From the NCBI RefSeq assembly GCF_025950085.1, contig NZ_JAPDDS010000015.1, positions 62,001 to 126,000 of the forward strand: a stretch of 64,000 bases of DNA, read 5' to 3'. Positions within the stretch are counted from its first letter, which is position 1; the number at the start of each line of letters is the position of its first letter. Below are positions 10,182 to 19,721 of this stretch, one piece after another. The notes under the pieces were generated by a model. It searched no databases and was not told the origin of the DNA. It saw nothing but the letters and a program-made list of their open reading frames with translations. A program made the translations under genes and the position numbers. The DNA is from Luteolibacter flavescens (GTDB lineage Bacteria > Verrucomicrobiota > Verrucomicrobiia > Verrucomicrobiales > Akkermansiaceae).

Positions 10182-11591
10182 TCAGCGCTTCTTCGGGTCC
10201 ACCGGGGCCACGGGCATGGCGCGCTGGATGAGGAAGATGCGGTTCTCGCGGTAGGTGATGACGGCTTCCAGCTCGCGCATGAAGTCCGCACCGAAGAGGC
10301 CGACATGGTCCATCTCATCGTCGCGACCGCGGTTCAGGTCGGTGGCGAGGATCTTGCGGTTCGTCAGGACGGCGTCACCCATGGTGAGCTTGTGGATGGT
10401 GGTGACGGCGGCGGGTGCCTTGCCACCGATGCCATAGACCCACTGGTCCAGCGGACCGACGTCGCAGCCGTTTTTCTCCGCGGCGGCGAGGTGGAGGCAG
10501 GTGCCGTCCGCGCCGGTGTCGATCATGTAGGTCACGGCATTGTCATTCAGCGTGCCGTCCACGAAGATGTGATTGCCACGGCGCTCGTACTCGAAGGACT
10601 GGTACTTCCGCAGCTCCAGCAGCTCCTGCACGGTGAGGCTCTGGCAGTGCTGGAGGAAGAAGGCACCGGCCTCGGTCCAGTTCGAGACGAATTCGGCATC
10701 GGCCGGGACCAGCTTCGACACGGGGACCTGGACCGTCTTCCCACCGACGAGGGTGAGCGTGGCCACGGTCGGAGTCTTCGACGTCACCTTGCCGCGGTAG
10801 GTCTGGTTGTCCTTCGTCTTGAAGATGCGGAAGGTCACGTTCTCATCGCCTTCCTGGGCATTGCCCACGCCTTCAACAGCGGCCTCGTCGGACTTGTCCG
10901 GGCGGAGGAAGATGCGGCGCTCCGGGTAGGAGATCACGGCATCGAGCTGGCTCATGATGTCGGCGCCGAGGATCGCGTCCTTGTTCACCTTCGCGCCTTC
11001 CGGCAGGCCATTGCCCAGGTCGGTCGCGAGGATCTTGCGGCCCTTGAAGACGGACTCGCCGAAGGAGATGGTGGGCACGTCCGTCCAGCCGGCCGGGGCA
11101 TCGCCCGCCACGCCGTAGATCTTCTCATCCATCGGTCCCACCTCGCAATTCGCCGTCTTCGCGAAGGGGATGTGGAGCAGGCTGGTGCCCGCGCCTGTGT
11201 CGATGAGGAACTTGCCGGGCGTGCCGTTCAGCTTGCCATCGATGTAGATGGAATTGCTCTCGAAACGGAAGACGAAGGACTCGTAGCCGCGCAGCTCCAG
11301 GAGCTGGCGGATGCTCAGGTTCTTGCATTTCTGCAGGAAGACGGCCTTCTCCTTGTTCCAGGAGGAGATGTACTCGCGGTCCTTGTCGCTCAACTTGTCG
11401 AGCGGCACGGTGGTGCGCTTGCCGGTCTTCAGGAGAAGGATGACCTGGGTATCGTTCTTGTCCACGACCACCGCCGAGATCGGCGCGCCGCCGGGGCCGG
11501 TGAAGTCGCGATACTCGATGCCGGCCGTATCCTGCGCGCGGGTCAGCGGCGAGAGGGCGAGCAGCAGGGAAAGTGCTAGGGTGCGTTTCAT
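10182..11591 (-). CDS. Secreted protein with two SHD1 + retropepsin-like aspartic protease modules
   Basis: 469 residues with a signal peptide (MKRTLALSLLLALSPLTRAQ). Two homologous modules follow. Module 1 (about 25-235): an SHD1/SLA1-like domain (YRDFTGPGG, TTVPLDKLSDKDREYISSW) then a clan AA aspartic protease with FLIDTGAGTSLLH (Asp131), VAGDAPAG flap region and ILGADIMSQLDAVISY. Module 2 (about 250-462): TFRIFKTKDNQTYRGKV, VPVSKLVPADAEFVSNW, then YMIDTGADGTCLH (Asp358), GIGGKAPA and LFGADFMRELEAVITY. Retropepsins are active as dimers with one Asp from each half, so both active-site halves here are on one chain, as in pepsin but from a tandem duplication. Likely periplasmic. It lies 20 bases downstream of another SHD1 gene on the same strand, probably one operon. 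Confidence 0.9.
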   Translation of the reverse strand: MKRTLALSLLLALSPLTRAQDTAGIEYRDFTGPGGAPISAVVVDKNDTQVILLLKTGKRTTVPLDKLSDKDREYISSWNKEKAVFLQKCKNLSIRQLLELRGYESFVFRFESNSIYIDGKLNGTPGKFLIDTGAGTSLLHIPFAKTANCEVGPMDEKIYGVAGDAPAGWTDVPTISFGESVFKGRKILATDLGNGLPEGAKVNKDAILGADIMSQLDAVISYPERRIFLRPDKSDEAAVEGVGNAQEGDENVTFRIFKTKDNQTYRGKVTSKTPTVATLTLVGGKTVQVPVSKLVPADAEFVSNWTEAGAFFLQHCQSLTVQELLELRKYQSFEYERRGNHIFVDGTLNDNAVTYMIDTGADGTCLHLAAAEKNGCDVGPLDQWVYGIGGKAPAAVTTIHKLTMGDAVLTNRKILATDLNRGRDDEMDHVGLFGADFMRELEAVITYRENRIFLIQRAMPVAPVDPKKR

Positions 11592-11611
11592 TCTATCGGA
11601 AAAATTCTATC

Positions 11612-12862
11612 TTACTTGAAGGGGCCTTCCTTGATGAACTTGAGCCACTCCGCATTGAATGCCTCGACGGTGTCGAAGCCGAAGAGATTCGCGATCTCGA
11701 TCGGTGCGGGCACCTGCTTGGAAGTCTCGATGCGGCGGACCATGGCGGCGAAGCTGTTCAGGCGGGCCGGGGTGCTCTCCATGAAGTAAGCGAAGGCATA
11801 CATCATGACGAGCTGCTCGGGCTTCAGGTTCTCGGCCGTCCACTTCAGCATGGGCTCCAGCTCGGGCTTGATGTCGCCCTTGCGGACCATCGACTTCAGC
11901 TCGCGTGCCCACGAGGTACCGTCCTCGAAGCCCTTCTTTGTCTCAAGACCTTCGCCGTCCGTGCCGGTGGAGGTCAGGAGGTTCGTCTCGCTCTTCCCTG
12001 CCAGCGAGATCTCCTTGTAGAAGGAGTGGCCGGTGATCACCGCGAAGTAGCCCTCGTCGCCGTAGGAGCTGACGCCACCCATCTGCTTCGCCAGCAGGCT
12101 CTGCGAGAGGGTATTGATCAGGAAGGGCGTCATCGGCTTCTTGTACGAGCTGCTGTCCTTCACATTGAAGACGAGCGCGCGGGGGAAGAGCTTGAAGCGC
12201 TCCATGATCGTATCATCCAGATTGATCGTGGTGGAGCCGGTCTTTTCCCAGCTCGCGGCGACCCGCACGGCCACGTCGCCGGCGTCCTTCGTGCGGAGGA
12301 ATTCCTGATACCAATTCCCCAGCGCGGTGTAGGCCTCGCGCTTCTCGGCCAGGATGATGAGCATCTTGCCATCGCCCCAGTCGCGGCGGAAATTCATGTG
12401 CTGGAAGGCCATGCCGTGCCAGACGCGCTCGGCGGTCTCCGCGGCGGCATTCGGCCGCACGTCACCGGCGCTCGCGATGAGGAAGTGCGTGCTCTCCGTG
12501 AGCTCGAAGGAGGCCTCGCTCTCCGACCCGAAGTCGAGGAACTGGTCCTTCAGCTTCTTGATGGTGGCGGCGTCGATGCGGACCTGCTTCTCGGGCTCGC
12601 CGAGCTCGCCGGTGACGAGGATCTTCTCGTCCGCGCCGGCATTTTCCACCAGGAACTGGCGGTCGGCCAGGCTGAGGTCGTCCAGCTTCAGGACGATCTG
12701 CTTGCCGTCCTTCGGGAGCAGGGTGGCATTGACGCCGTCCTGCTTCACGAGCTCGGCCTCGATGGTGCTGCCCTTGCGGGAGGTCCAGACCCGGGCCTCG
12801 GCCGCGTGGAGGACCGGCAAGCACAGGGTGGATAGGAGCGCTAGTGCGATTTTTCTTTTCAC
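11612..12862 (-). CDS. Secreted SHD1-domain protein
   Basis: 416 residues. Signal peptide MKRKIALALLSTLCLPVLHAA. An SHD1-like domain at about 22-72 (RVWTSRKGSTIEAELVKQDG, LKLDDLSLADRQFLVENA) is the same type as in the neighbouring aspartic protease; in Verrucomicrobia and Planctomycetes these domains are found at the N-termini of exported proteins. The rest (about 90-416) has the layout of a peptidase-like or DUF1570-type domain: STHFLIASAGD, AERVWHGMAFQHMNFR, MLIILAEKREAYTALGNWY and, near the end, MMYAFAYFMES and FNAEWLKFI. However, I see no HExxH zinc motif, so catalytic activity is doubtful. Same strand and 20 bases from the aspartic protease gene. Confidence 0.8.
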   Translation of the reverse strand: MKRKIALALLSTLCLPVLHAAEARVWTSRKGSTIEAELVKQDGVNATLLPKDGKQIVLKLDDLSLADRQFLVENAGADEKILVTGELGEPEKQVRIDAATIKKLKDQFLDFGSESEASFELTESTHFLIASAGDVRPNAAAETAERVWHGMAFQHMNFRRDWGDGKMLIILAEKREAYTALGNWYQEFLRTKDAGDVAVRVAASWEKTGSTTINLDDTIMERFKLFPRALVFNVKDSSSYKKPMTPFLINTLSQSLLAKQMGGVSSYGDEGYFAVITGHSFYKEISLAGKSETNLLTSTGTDGEGLETKKGFEDGTSWARELKSMVRKGDIKPELEPMLKWTAENLKPEQLVMMYAFAYFMESTPARLNSFAAMVRRIETSKQVPAPIEIANLFGFDTVEAFNAEWLKFIKEGPFK

Positions 12863-12992
12863 GAATTATCTGCTAAGCGACTACCCCCCCGGCTCCAATC
12901 TAAATCAGGAGAAATTGACGAAGGATTCCACTCTTGTGACGAATCCGGTCAAGTGAGGGGCGGGGAATTTCGGCCAAACCGGCTGCCAGTCA

Positions 12993-13442
12993 CTATTTCG
13001 GAGGTCGTTCCGGCCGGAGGTATCCCAAGACCCGAATGGCATCTCCGGCCTCCTCGAACCGCGCCCTCTGCTCCCGCAGAGCCGCCGCGATTTCTTCCTT
13101 ACGATCCACGCGCCGGGGAGAAACCAAGCGCCCCTGTTCCTGCACCTCGACGCACTCGACCTCGATCCACTCGATGAATTTCATCTGATCCAGGCCACCT
13201 CCACACTCGACGAAGTTCCCGTGTGGCCGCCACAGGCCCACCTCCCATCGCGAAGGTTCCTCCACGTCGATCCACTTCACCCGCTTCCGACAAGGAATCC
13301 CGGACACCGCATCAAGGACGCGGTGCCACTTCGTATTGCTCGAGACACTGCAAAGACCTTCGCGCGCTATCAACCGAATCGCTGTCTCCGGAGTTCTCAT
13401 GCGGACCGTAACTATCAACAGATCGTGGAAAGTCGAAGTCAT
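12993..13442 (-). CDS. Hypothetical protein, possibly DUF6678-like
   Basis: 149 residues from the ATG at 13442; the frame continues to 13514 but the extra N-terminus (GHRSADRGRGGEG) is of low complexity. The core NTKWHRVLDAVSG (about 45-60), RKRVKWIDVEEPSRW and FIEWIEVE resembles a small family of uncharacterised cytosolic proteins that begin with an NNTKW motif (DUF6678). That match is from memory and uncertain. The gene is on the same strand as the macroglobulin (which ends at 13567) and lies 124 bases downstream of it. No other feature explains it. Confidence 0.55.
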   Translation of the reverse strand: MTSTFHDLLIVTVRMRTPETAIRLIAREGLCSVSSNTKWHRVLDAVSGIPCRKRVKWIDVEEPSRWEVGLWRPHGNFVECGGGLDQMKFIEWIEVECVEVQEQGRLVSPRRVDRKEEIAAALREQRARFEEAGDAIRVLGYLRPERPPK

Positions 13443-13566
13443 CTCCCGGAAGCCCCCGGAGCCTTCTCCGCCCCGGCCGCGGTCTGCCGACCGGTGACCG
13501 TGTCGCGGCCCCACGCGGAGGCATGGGGCCCGGACACGAGCAGCACGGCGGCGGCGGCAGTCAGGA

Positions 13567-16500
13567 TCACTCCACCGTCACCTCCACGCTGCCGCTGTGG
13601 GCGTTGAATTCCGGGGCATACATGCAGCGGATCTCGGCGATGCCGGTCTGGTACTTTCCGGCGTGCTGGACGCGCACGCTGGTCTCGAAGACGTGCGTGC
13701 CGGGCGGCAGGCGGTCGATGAAGAAGTGGCTGGCGGTGTCCCGCGTCACCTCGTAGTAGCCAAAGCCATCCTGCCAGCGGTAGCCGCTGAGCACGTTCAC
13801 CGGCTCGGTGCCGCTGCCGCGGAGGTCCTTCAGGTGGACGTATTCCATGGCGCGGTCGTTCTTCAGGATCACGCGGGTGACGAGCTCGTCGCCCACCTTC
13901 ACCGGTCCGGCGAGGGGCTCGAGCACCGGGCCCTTGTCGGTGTTCTTGCGGAGGAAGAGCGCTTTCTCCAGCGTCATCGCGCTCTGGCCGTGGGACGTGA
14001 CCTTCGCCATGTCCTCCAGGTATTGCCAGTGGACGCTGGCCCAGCTCACGCCCTGGTCCTCTTTCTTCAGCTCGATCTTCCCGAGCTCCGGCTTCACGGC
14101 CTCGCCGGCGAAGCGGCTCTCATAGAAGCCAGTGCCCGCCTCCACGTCCGCGGGCTTCACCTCCGTGCCGCCGAGTGAGATCTTCACCAGCGCATCCGAG
14201 GCGAGCCAGTTTTGCCCGCCGCGCAGGATGGAATACACCGCGTCCGCCGTGCCCTTCGTGGTCTTCCAGTTCGAGACCTGCTTCTGCTTCAGCAGCCAGA
14301 CCTGGCAATCCTCCACCGCCTTCGCGTCGGCATCGATCTCGCGGAAGGCCTCGATCATCATGGCCTGCGTCTCCACCGGGGCCTGCCACCACCACCAGCC
14401 CTCGCCCTCGCTGTCCTTCCAATACATGCCCTGCTCGTCATTCACCGTCGCGTGCTCCTTCAGCGAGCGGGTCACCAGTGCGGGCACTTCCTTCTCGCCC
14501 ATGCGGTGCAGCGCGAGCGCGGCGTGGGCGCGGGACATGCGGCTGCCCAGCTTCGTCCAGTGCTTGCGCGCCTGGCCGGCGAAGTAGTCGAAGGCCACCT
14601 TGTCCTCCGCCTTCAGCGCCTTGTCCTTCAGGAAGAAGGTCCGCATGTACAGGTGGTAGGCGATCCACGGGTGGACGTTCTCTCCATCGAGCAGCTTGTG
14701 CTTCTTCAGCTCCTCGTAGTGCCTCGTCATCGCGGCATCCAGCGGGTCCAGCGCATTGAGCGCCGGGGAAATGTCCGTCTCCACGCCCAGCGCGCGCAGC
14801 CGGGCGAAGCCGGTGGCGATGTAGGTGGTGATGTAGGTATCGCCGCGGCCGCCGGGGAACCACGGCCACAGGCCATCCCCCATCTGCATGGCGGCCAGCT
14901 TCGCCAGCGACTTCTCCTGCTCGCGGTCCATGTGGTTCGCGTCGAAGAGCAGGCCGATCTTCCGGCGGGCCCCGGACTCATCCTTCGCCTCGCGCAGCCA
15001 TGGCGTCTCGTCGAGCAGGATGCCCTTGAGGTCCGCGTTCTTTTCCAGCGGGCTGTCCAGCGCGGTGCCGCCCGCCTTCCAGCGGTCAAAGATGCGGCGG
15101 ATCTTCGGATCGGACCCGGCGATATTCCTCGCCAGCGCATTCGCATAGTAGCGGTTGAAGGTCTGCTCCGCGCACTCGTGCGGGAACTCCATGAGATACG
15201 GCAGCGACATCACCGCATACCACGCGGGCTGCGAGGCCACCTGCACGTGGACGAAGCGATTCTCCAGCGTGGGCGAGCCGCCGCTCTGCGAGAGCTTCGT
15301 GAAGTCGAAGTCCTTCGTCCCCGCATTCCGGATCGGCAGGGAAAGCGACTCCGTCACCAGGATGCGGCGCGGGATGACCGGCAGCCAGCCTTCCTCGCCA
15401 TCGCTGAGCGCGCCGCTGGTGGCCACCGCCTTGTAGCGGAGGAAGCCCGCGCCATCCGGCACGGTCAGCTTCCACTTCACGCTGCGGCTCTCCTTCGCCG
15501 GCACGGTGAAGGGCAGGTCCGCGGTGGTCACGCCGAGCGCGGCGGTCTGGTCGGCATCGGTGGCGGCGTCATTCAGCGTGAGGCGTGCGGTGCCGCTCTG
15601 CTCCTTGTCGCTGGTATTGGTGATCTTCACCGAGAACCACAGCTCGTCGCCCTCGCGGAGGAAGCGCGGTGGATTCGGCTGCACCATCAGGTCCTTCGCC
15701 GTGACGGTCTCGCCCTCCAGCAGGCCGCTGCGCAGGTCCTTGTCATGGGCCAGGCCGAGGAAGCGCCACTTCGTCAGCGCCTCCGGCATGGTGAAGGTCA
15801 TGCGCACCTTGCCATCCTCGCCGCTGACGAGGTCCGGGAAGAAGAATGCGGTCTCCTGCAGGTTCGCACGCGCCGTCACCTGCGAGGGATCGACCGGGGC
15901 CGCGGCTCCGGCGTCCTGCTCGCGGACTTCGCCACCGCCGCCTGGAAGGAAACCATCGGCTGCCAATTCGGAGCGTGCCGCCTTCATCATCGGCGCGGCT
16001 GCCACGGCCGGGGCTCTCATAGCAAGAGTGCTGCTTTCTCCCACTGCATCGGCGAACGGATCGTCAGATCTCATACGAAGTCCACGCCCCCCACCGATAC
16101 CGCCGTAGCCCACACGGATCTCGCCAAAATCCAGCCCGTCGCGAAAGCGCCGGAAGGGCTCGTCCATCTGGAAGAATTCCGGATACGGGAAATTCCGATG
16201 CACCTCGAAGTTCCGAGTCTCCGCGCTGAATTGCCAGTACGGCGGACTCGACCACTCGCGGCGCAGCAGGCTCGCCAGCCCGCGGAAGGCATGCGGGGCA
16301 AAGGCATCCAGCGAGGCATCGTAAAGCGTGGCCACCATCTCCGCGGCCGCCGCTTCGCCTCCTGCGCCCTCGATCACGGCGGTCCACGTCTCCTTCGAGC
16401 CGGGCTCCAGCTTCGAGACCAGGTGCTCCCAGCGCAGCTTGAGTTCCTTGTTCGTCCACGGTACCTGCGCGATGTGGCTCGTCTGGTTCAGGCGGTTCAT

Positions 16501-19500
16501 CGTCACCTGCGTGATGGCCACGGAGATGCCGCCGCGGTGCTTCTCCTCGACGGGGAAGCGGAAGGCCTGCTGCGTGCGGCCCTCGGCGGACCACTCGCGC
16601 TTCAGCACGCGGTCGCCCATGCGCCACTCGATGCACGCGCGCGCCTTCTCATGGCCGCTGCCCCACACCAGCACCACCTCCTGCCCCGGCTGCACCGAGT
16701 CGGCGATGAAGGTGGTGTAGAAGGGCATCATGGTCGGGAAGTCCGCGGCGTCCGGTGCCACCACCTGGATGCCCAGGATGGCCTTCACGTCGCGGCCGTT
16801 CGCGTCCTTCGTCTCGTAGATCAGGCGATACGCACCGGCATCCAGCGCGCGCTTCACGCCGCCCTTGCCATCCGCCGCGGTCTCCACCGGCAGCTCCGCC
16901 ACCATCTCGCCGGGCTCCCACTTGTCCGGGTCCGGCGACGGGCGCGAGGGATCATTCTCCTCTGCCACACCGCGGCGACGCCATGGGGCGAAATTCTCTT
17001 CCGGCCGCGGGCAGACGGCGGGCTCCTTCAGGCGATGGATCTTGATGACGCCCTTCGCCGGGCGGCCCTCGCCATCGTGCGACATCGTCTTGAGCCGCAG
17101 GTCCAGCTCCTTGCCCGCCTCCAGCCAGCGGTCGGCCTCCAGCTCCGCCTTCAGCGCGGTGTAGGCCACGGAGACGGTGCGGGTGGCAGAGCGAGTCTCG
17201 CCATTCGCGTCCGTCACGTCCGCCGTGATCTGGAAGTCGAAGACCGGCTCCACATCCTCGCGCACCGTCGTGTCAGGCTTCGCGGTGAATTCCACCATGA
17301 TCGAGCCGTCCGCCGCGGTCTCCGCGATGCCGTGGGCGATCTCCTCGGACTCCTCCGCGATCGGCGGGCACCACCAGCACCAGCGCATCCACACCGGCAG
17401 GCGGGTCATGCGGGTGACGCGCCACGAGACCTGCGCGCCATCGACGGGAGCGCCCGTGTACGATTCCCCTCGTACTTTGACCCGCACGACCTTCCCCAGC
17501 GCGGCGGGGTCCGCGGGCGGATCGATCTCGGTGTAGAATTTCGGGCGCTTGTACTCCTCCACGCGCACCACGGCGACGCCAGGCGTTCCTGCGAACTGGA
17601 GCGTGCACTGGCCGAGCACGCTGCCCTCCGGTGCGGGGAAGCTGCCGGAAAAGGAGCCGTGCTCGTTGGTCTTCACCTCCAGCTTGCCCACCTCTTTCCC
17701 ATTCGGGTCGCGCAGGATCACGCTGCCACTTTGCCCGGCGAGGGTGCGGTAGTTCCCGCCCTCCGCATCGGCCTCGCACCAGATGCCCTTGAACTGGATC
17801 GTCTGCCCCGGCCGGTAGATCGCGCGGTCGGTGAAGAAGACCGCCGAGCGGCGCACCGGCACGTCCCGGTCGCGACCGCCACCGCCCCAGCCGCGGGCCA
17901 CGGCGCGCTCCTTGCCACGCTCCGCCATCACGAGATAGCGCGAGCCGCTGATATCTGGGAATTTGAAGAAGCCCTCCGCATCCGTCTTCGTGGATACCTT
18001 GCGGGTCACCGGCAGGGTCCCCCGGTCCATCCACGCGCCGACATCGATGCCTGCCAGCGGTGCGCCGCTCACGGCATCCACCACATGGCCCTCGATGCCA
18101 CCCGCACGCGCGATGCGGACGACCACGGCCAACTGCGTGACGTGGATGCCAGCGGATGCCAGCACGCTCTCCTTCGCCGAGAAGTCCGCATCGCTGCTCG
18201 CGGTGAGCACGTAGAAGCCGGGCGGCACGTCGGCGGGTGCCTGCACCCAGGTGGTGCGCCTGCGGAAGTCCCCGTCATCCGGCAGCTCCGCCTCCCACGC
18301 CCTCACCGGCGCGGCATCCGCTCCCATGCGGGGCCGCGGGTCCTCGCTCAGCGTCGCCTTCGATGGCGTGAAGGTGGCGGCATGGAGGCGGAACCAGACG
18401 CGCTTCACGTTCTTGTGCGTCACGCGGATCTCCTCGCCCGCGGGCGTCCAGTGGGAGGTGGTCTGCAGCGTGAGCTCGCGCTGCTCCAGCATCTGCACGC
18501 CATTCTGGCAGAGCCTGCCAAAGGCGTGCTGCGGGAAGGCGGCGACGCCCCCCTTGAGAATCTCGTGCGAGTCCTTCAGCGCGCCCCGCTGCTCCAGCAG
18601 GCCGGACAGATAGACGCGTGCCCAGGCGCTCACCGGGCTGGCGGCGTGCTCCGCGATGAAGCGCCGCAGCGCGGCCTCATGGCGGGCGTCACGACCCTCG
18701 ATGCCCGCCGTCTTCCCCGCCCAGGCGATGCGCTCCAGATCGACAAGCAGGAAGGCATCGCGCGCGGCATCCGCCTGGTGGAAGGCGAGCAGGTCCTGAT
18801 AGAGGCGCAGCGCGCGCACCCGCGGCTCCGAGGCATCCGCCACCTCCGGCTTCCACGCGAGGAACTCCGCCGCGGTGCCGAGCGCCGGGGAATCCGCCGC
18901 GATCTGGAAGCTATCCTGCGGTCGCGACACCGCCACCTCCTCCGAGGAATAGAATTCCAGCGCGAGGTGCGTAATGAAGTCATACATGGTGGGCCGCAGC
19001 TCATCGCCCAGCGAGCCCGCCTCCAGCAGCTCCGCGAAATCCGCCACCGGCACCTTTTTCAGCGCCTCGGCATCGGCCAGGGACGTCTGGAATCGCGCAT
19101 CGATCTCCGTGAGCATCCGCGCCAGATCCCAGGTCTCCATGTCATCCCCCACCGGCTGGCCGGTCGAGCTGCGGCTCATGAAGCGCCACTGATTCACCTG
19201 ATAATAGCGGTGCAGCCAGCGCGCCGTGAGCGCCCGCAGCAAGGGCTTCGCCTGCTCCGGCGCGGTCCCGATGGCGGCTTCCAGATCCTTCACTGGCTTG
19301 GCCTTCCCGTCGATGGCCGCCCCCTCCGCGATCCGCGAGACGAGCGCGCGCGTGCCCTCCGCCCACGATCCATCGGCGAAGGCCGCCTTCTCGATCCCCG
19401 CCAGCAGCTCGATCGCCGTCTGCGGCTGATCCTTCTCGCGAGCTTCGGCGACCTTCTTCCACTCCTCGTCACGGGGTCCAGCCATGGCCATGGTGGCAGA

Positions 19501-19554
19501 TAACAGACAGGTCCCTATGACCCGCAACAGAGTTCGGATGGATTTCGGCATCAT
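13567..19554 (-). CDS. Alpha-2-macroglobulin family protein with intact thioester motif
   Basis: About 1995 residues from the ATG at 19554 (or the adjacent one at 19551), chosen because it starts a signal peptide (MPKSIRTLLRVIGTCLLS...AMAG); the frame runs further upstream without signal character. Bacterial alpha-2-macroglobulins are periplasmic protease traps. Visible domains: helical N-terminus, MG-type beta domains with the Carboxypeptidase-regulatory-like linker (IEGHVVDAVSGAPLAGIDVG), the MG3/MG4 region with RSAVFFTDRAIYRPGQTIQFKG, the A2M domain (RMTFTMPEALTKWRFLGLAHD), and the thioester-containing alpha-helical domain with CAEQ encoded at 15163-15174. The Cys and Gln of CxEQ form the thioester that captures attacking proteases. 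No lipobox cysteine is present, so it is probably soluble rather than a lipoprotein. No penicillin-binding protein 1C gene, the usual partner, is adjacent. Very long compared with E. coli YfhM (1653). Confidence 0.93.
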   Translation of the reverse strand: MMPKSIRTLLRVIGTCLLSATMAMAGPRDEEWKKVAEAREKDQPQTAIELLAGIEKAAFADGSWAEGTRALVSRIAEGAAIDGKAKPVKDLEAAIGTAPEQAKPLLRALTARWLHRYYQVNQWRFMSRSSTGQPVGDDMETWDLARMLTEIDARFQTSLADAEALKKVPVADFAELLEAGSLGDELRPTMYDFITHLALEFYSSEEVAVSRPQDSFQIAADSPALGTAAEFLAWKPEVADASEPRVRALRLYQDLLAFHQADAARDAFLLVDLERIAWAGKTAGIEGRDARHEAALRRFIAEHAASPVSAWARVYLSGLLEQRGALKDSHEILKGGVAAFPQHAFGRLCQNGVQMLEQRELTLQTTSHWTPAGEEIRVTHKNVKRVWFRLHAATFTPSKATLSEDPRPRMGADAAPVRAWEAELPDDGDFRRRTTWVQAPADVPPGFYVLTASSDADFSAKESVLASAGIHVTQLAVVVRIARAGGIEGHVVDAVSGAPLAGIDVGAWMDRGTLPVTRKVSTKTDAEGFFKFPDISGSRYLVMAERGKERAVARGWGGGGRDRDVPVRRSAVFFTDRAIYRPGQTIQFKGIWCEADAEGGNYRTLAGQSGSVILRDPNGKEVGKLEVKTNEHGSFSGSFPAPEGSVLGQCTLQFAGTPGVAVVRVEEYKRPKFYTEIDPPADPAALGKVVRVKVRGESYTGAPVDGAQVSWRVTRMTRLPVWMRWCWWCPPIAEESEEIAHGIAETAADGSIMVEFTAKPDTTVREDVEPVFDFQITADVTDANGETRSATRTVSVAYTALKAELEADRWLEAGKELDLRLKTMSHDGEGRPAKGVIKIHRLKEPAVCPRPEENFAPWRRRGVAEENDPSRPSPDPDKWEPGEMVAELPVETAADGKGGVKRALDAGAYRLIYETKDANGRDVKAILGIQVVAPDAADFPTMMPFYTTFIADSVQPGQEVVLVWGSGHEKARACIEWRMGDRVLKREWSAEGRTQQAFRFPVEEKHRGGISVAITQVTMNRLNQTSHIAQVPWTNKELKLRWEHLVSKLEPGSKETWTAVIEGAGGEAAAAEMVATLYDASLDAFAPHAFRGLASLLRREWSSPPYWQFSAETRNFEVHRNFPYPEFFQMDEPFRRFRDGLDFGEIRVGYGGIGGGRGLRMRSDDPFADAVGESSTLAMRAPAVAAAPMMKAARSELAADGFLPGGGGEVREQDAGAAAPVDPSQVTARANLQETAFFFPDLVSGEDGKVRMTFTMPEALTKWRFLGLAHDKDLRSGLLEGETVTAKDLMVQPNPPRFLREGDELWFSVKITNTSDKEQSGTARLTLNDAATDADQTAALGVTTADLPFTVPAKESRSVKWKLTVPDGAGFLRYKAVATSGALSDGEEGWLPVIPRRILVTESLSLPIRNAGTKDFDFTKLSQSGGSPTLENRFVHVQVASQPAWYAVMSLPYLMEFPHECAEQTFNRYYANALARNIAGSDPKIRRIFDRWKAGGTALDSPLEKNADLKGILLDETPWLREAKDESGARRKIGLLFDANHMDREQEKSLAKLAAMQMGDGLWPWFPGGRGDTYITTYIATGFARLRALGVETDISPALNALDPLDAAMTRHYEELKKHKLLDGENVHPWIAYHLYMRTFFLKDKALKAEDKVAFDYFAGQARKHWTKLGSRMSRAHAALALHRMGEKEVPALVTRSLKEHATVNDEQGMYWKDSEGEGWWWWQAPVETQAMMIEAFREIDADAKAVEDCQVWLLKQKQVSNWKTTKGTADAVYSILRGGQNWLASDALVKISLGGTEVKPADVEAGTGFYESRFAGEAVKPELGKIELKKEDQGVSWASVHWQYLEDMAKVTSHGQSAMTLEKALFLRKNTDKGPVLEPLAGPVKVGDELVTRVILKNDRAMEYVHLKDLRGSGTEPVNVLSGYRWQDGFGYYEVTRDTASHFFIDRLPPGTHVFETSVRVQHAGKYQTGIAEIRCMYAPEFNAHSGSVEVTVE

Positions 19555-19667
19555 GATCGGAGCGTGAGGGTTCCTCTTACCTTGCATCGGGCGGCACATA
19601 GTGTGACACGCGAAATCGGGAAATCTTGGGGATTTCTTCGTCAAATGAGTCACAGGCACCCGCGAAC

Positions 19668-19696
19668 TTGCCATAACCCACTGAGAATGATATACG
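19668..19696 (+). promoter_or_regulatory. Candidate sigma-70-type promoter for the gene at 19722
   Basis: TTGCCA (19668-19673), 17-base spacer, TATACG (19691-19696), ending 26 bases before the ATG at 19722. The gene is divergent from the macroglobulin and the shared gap is 167 bases. Confidence 0.4.
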
Positions 19697-19721
19697 CACC
19701 CCAACCCGGGAAAGATCCGTC

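Noticed and set aside
14212-19503. A 1763-residue open frame on the plus strand opposite the macroglobulin gene
   Set aside because: It is composed of Arg-, His-, Leu- and Ala-rich sequence with no domain, as expected of the antisense of a GC-rich gene; the minus-strand reading gives a full known family.
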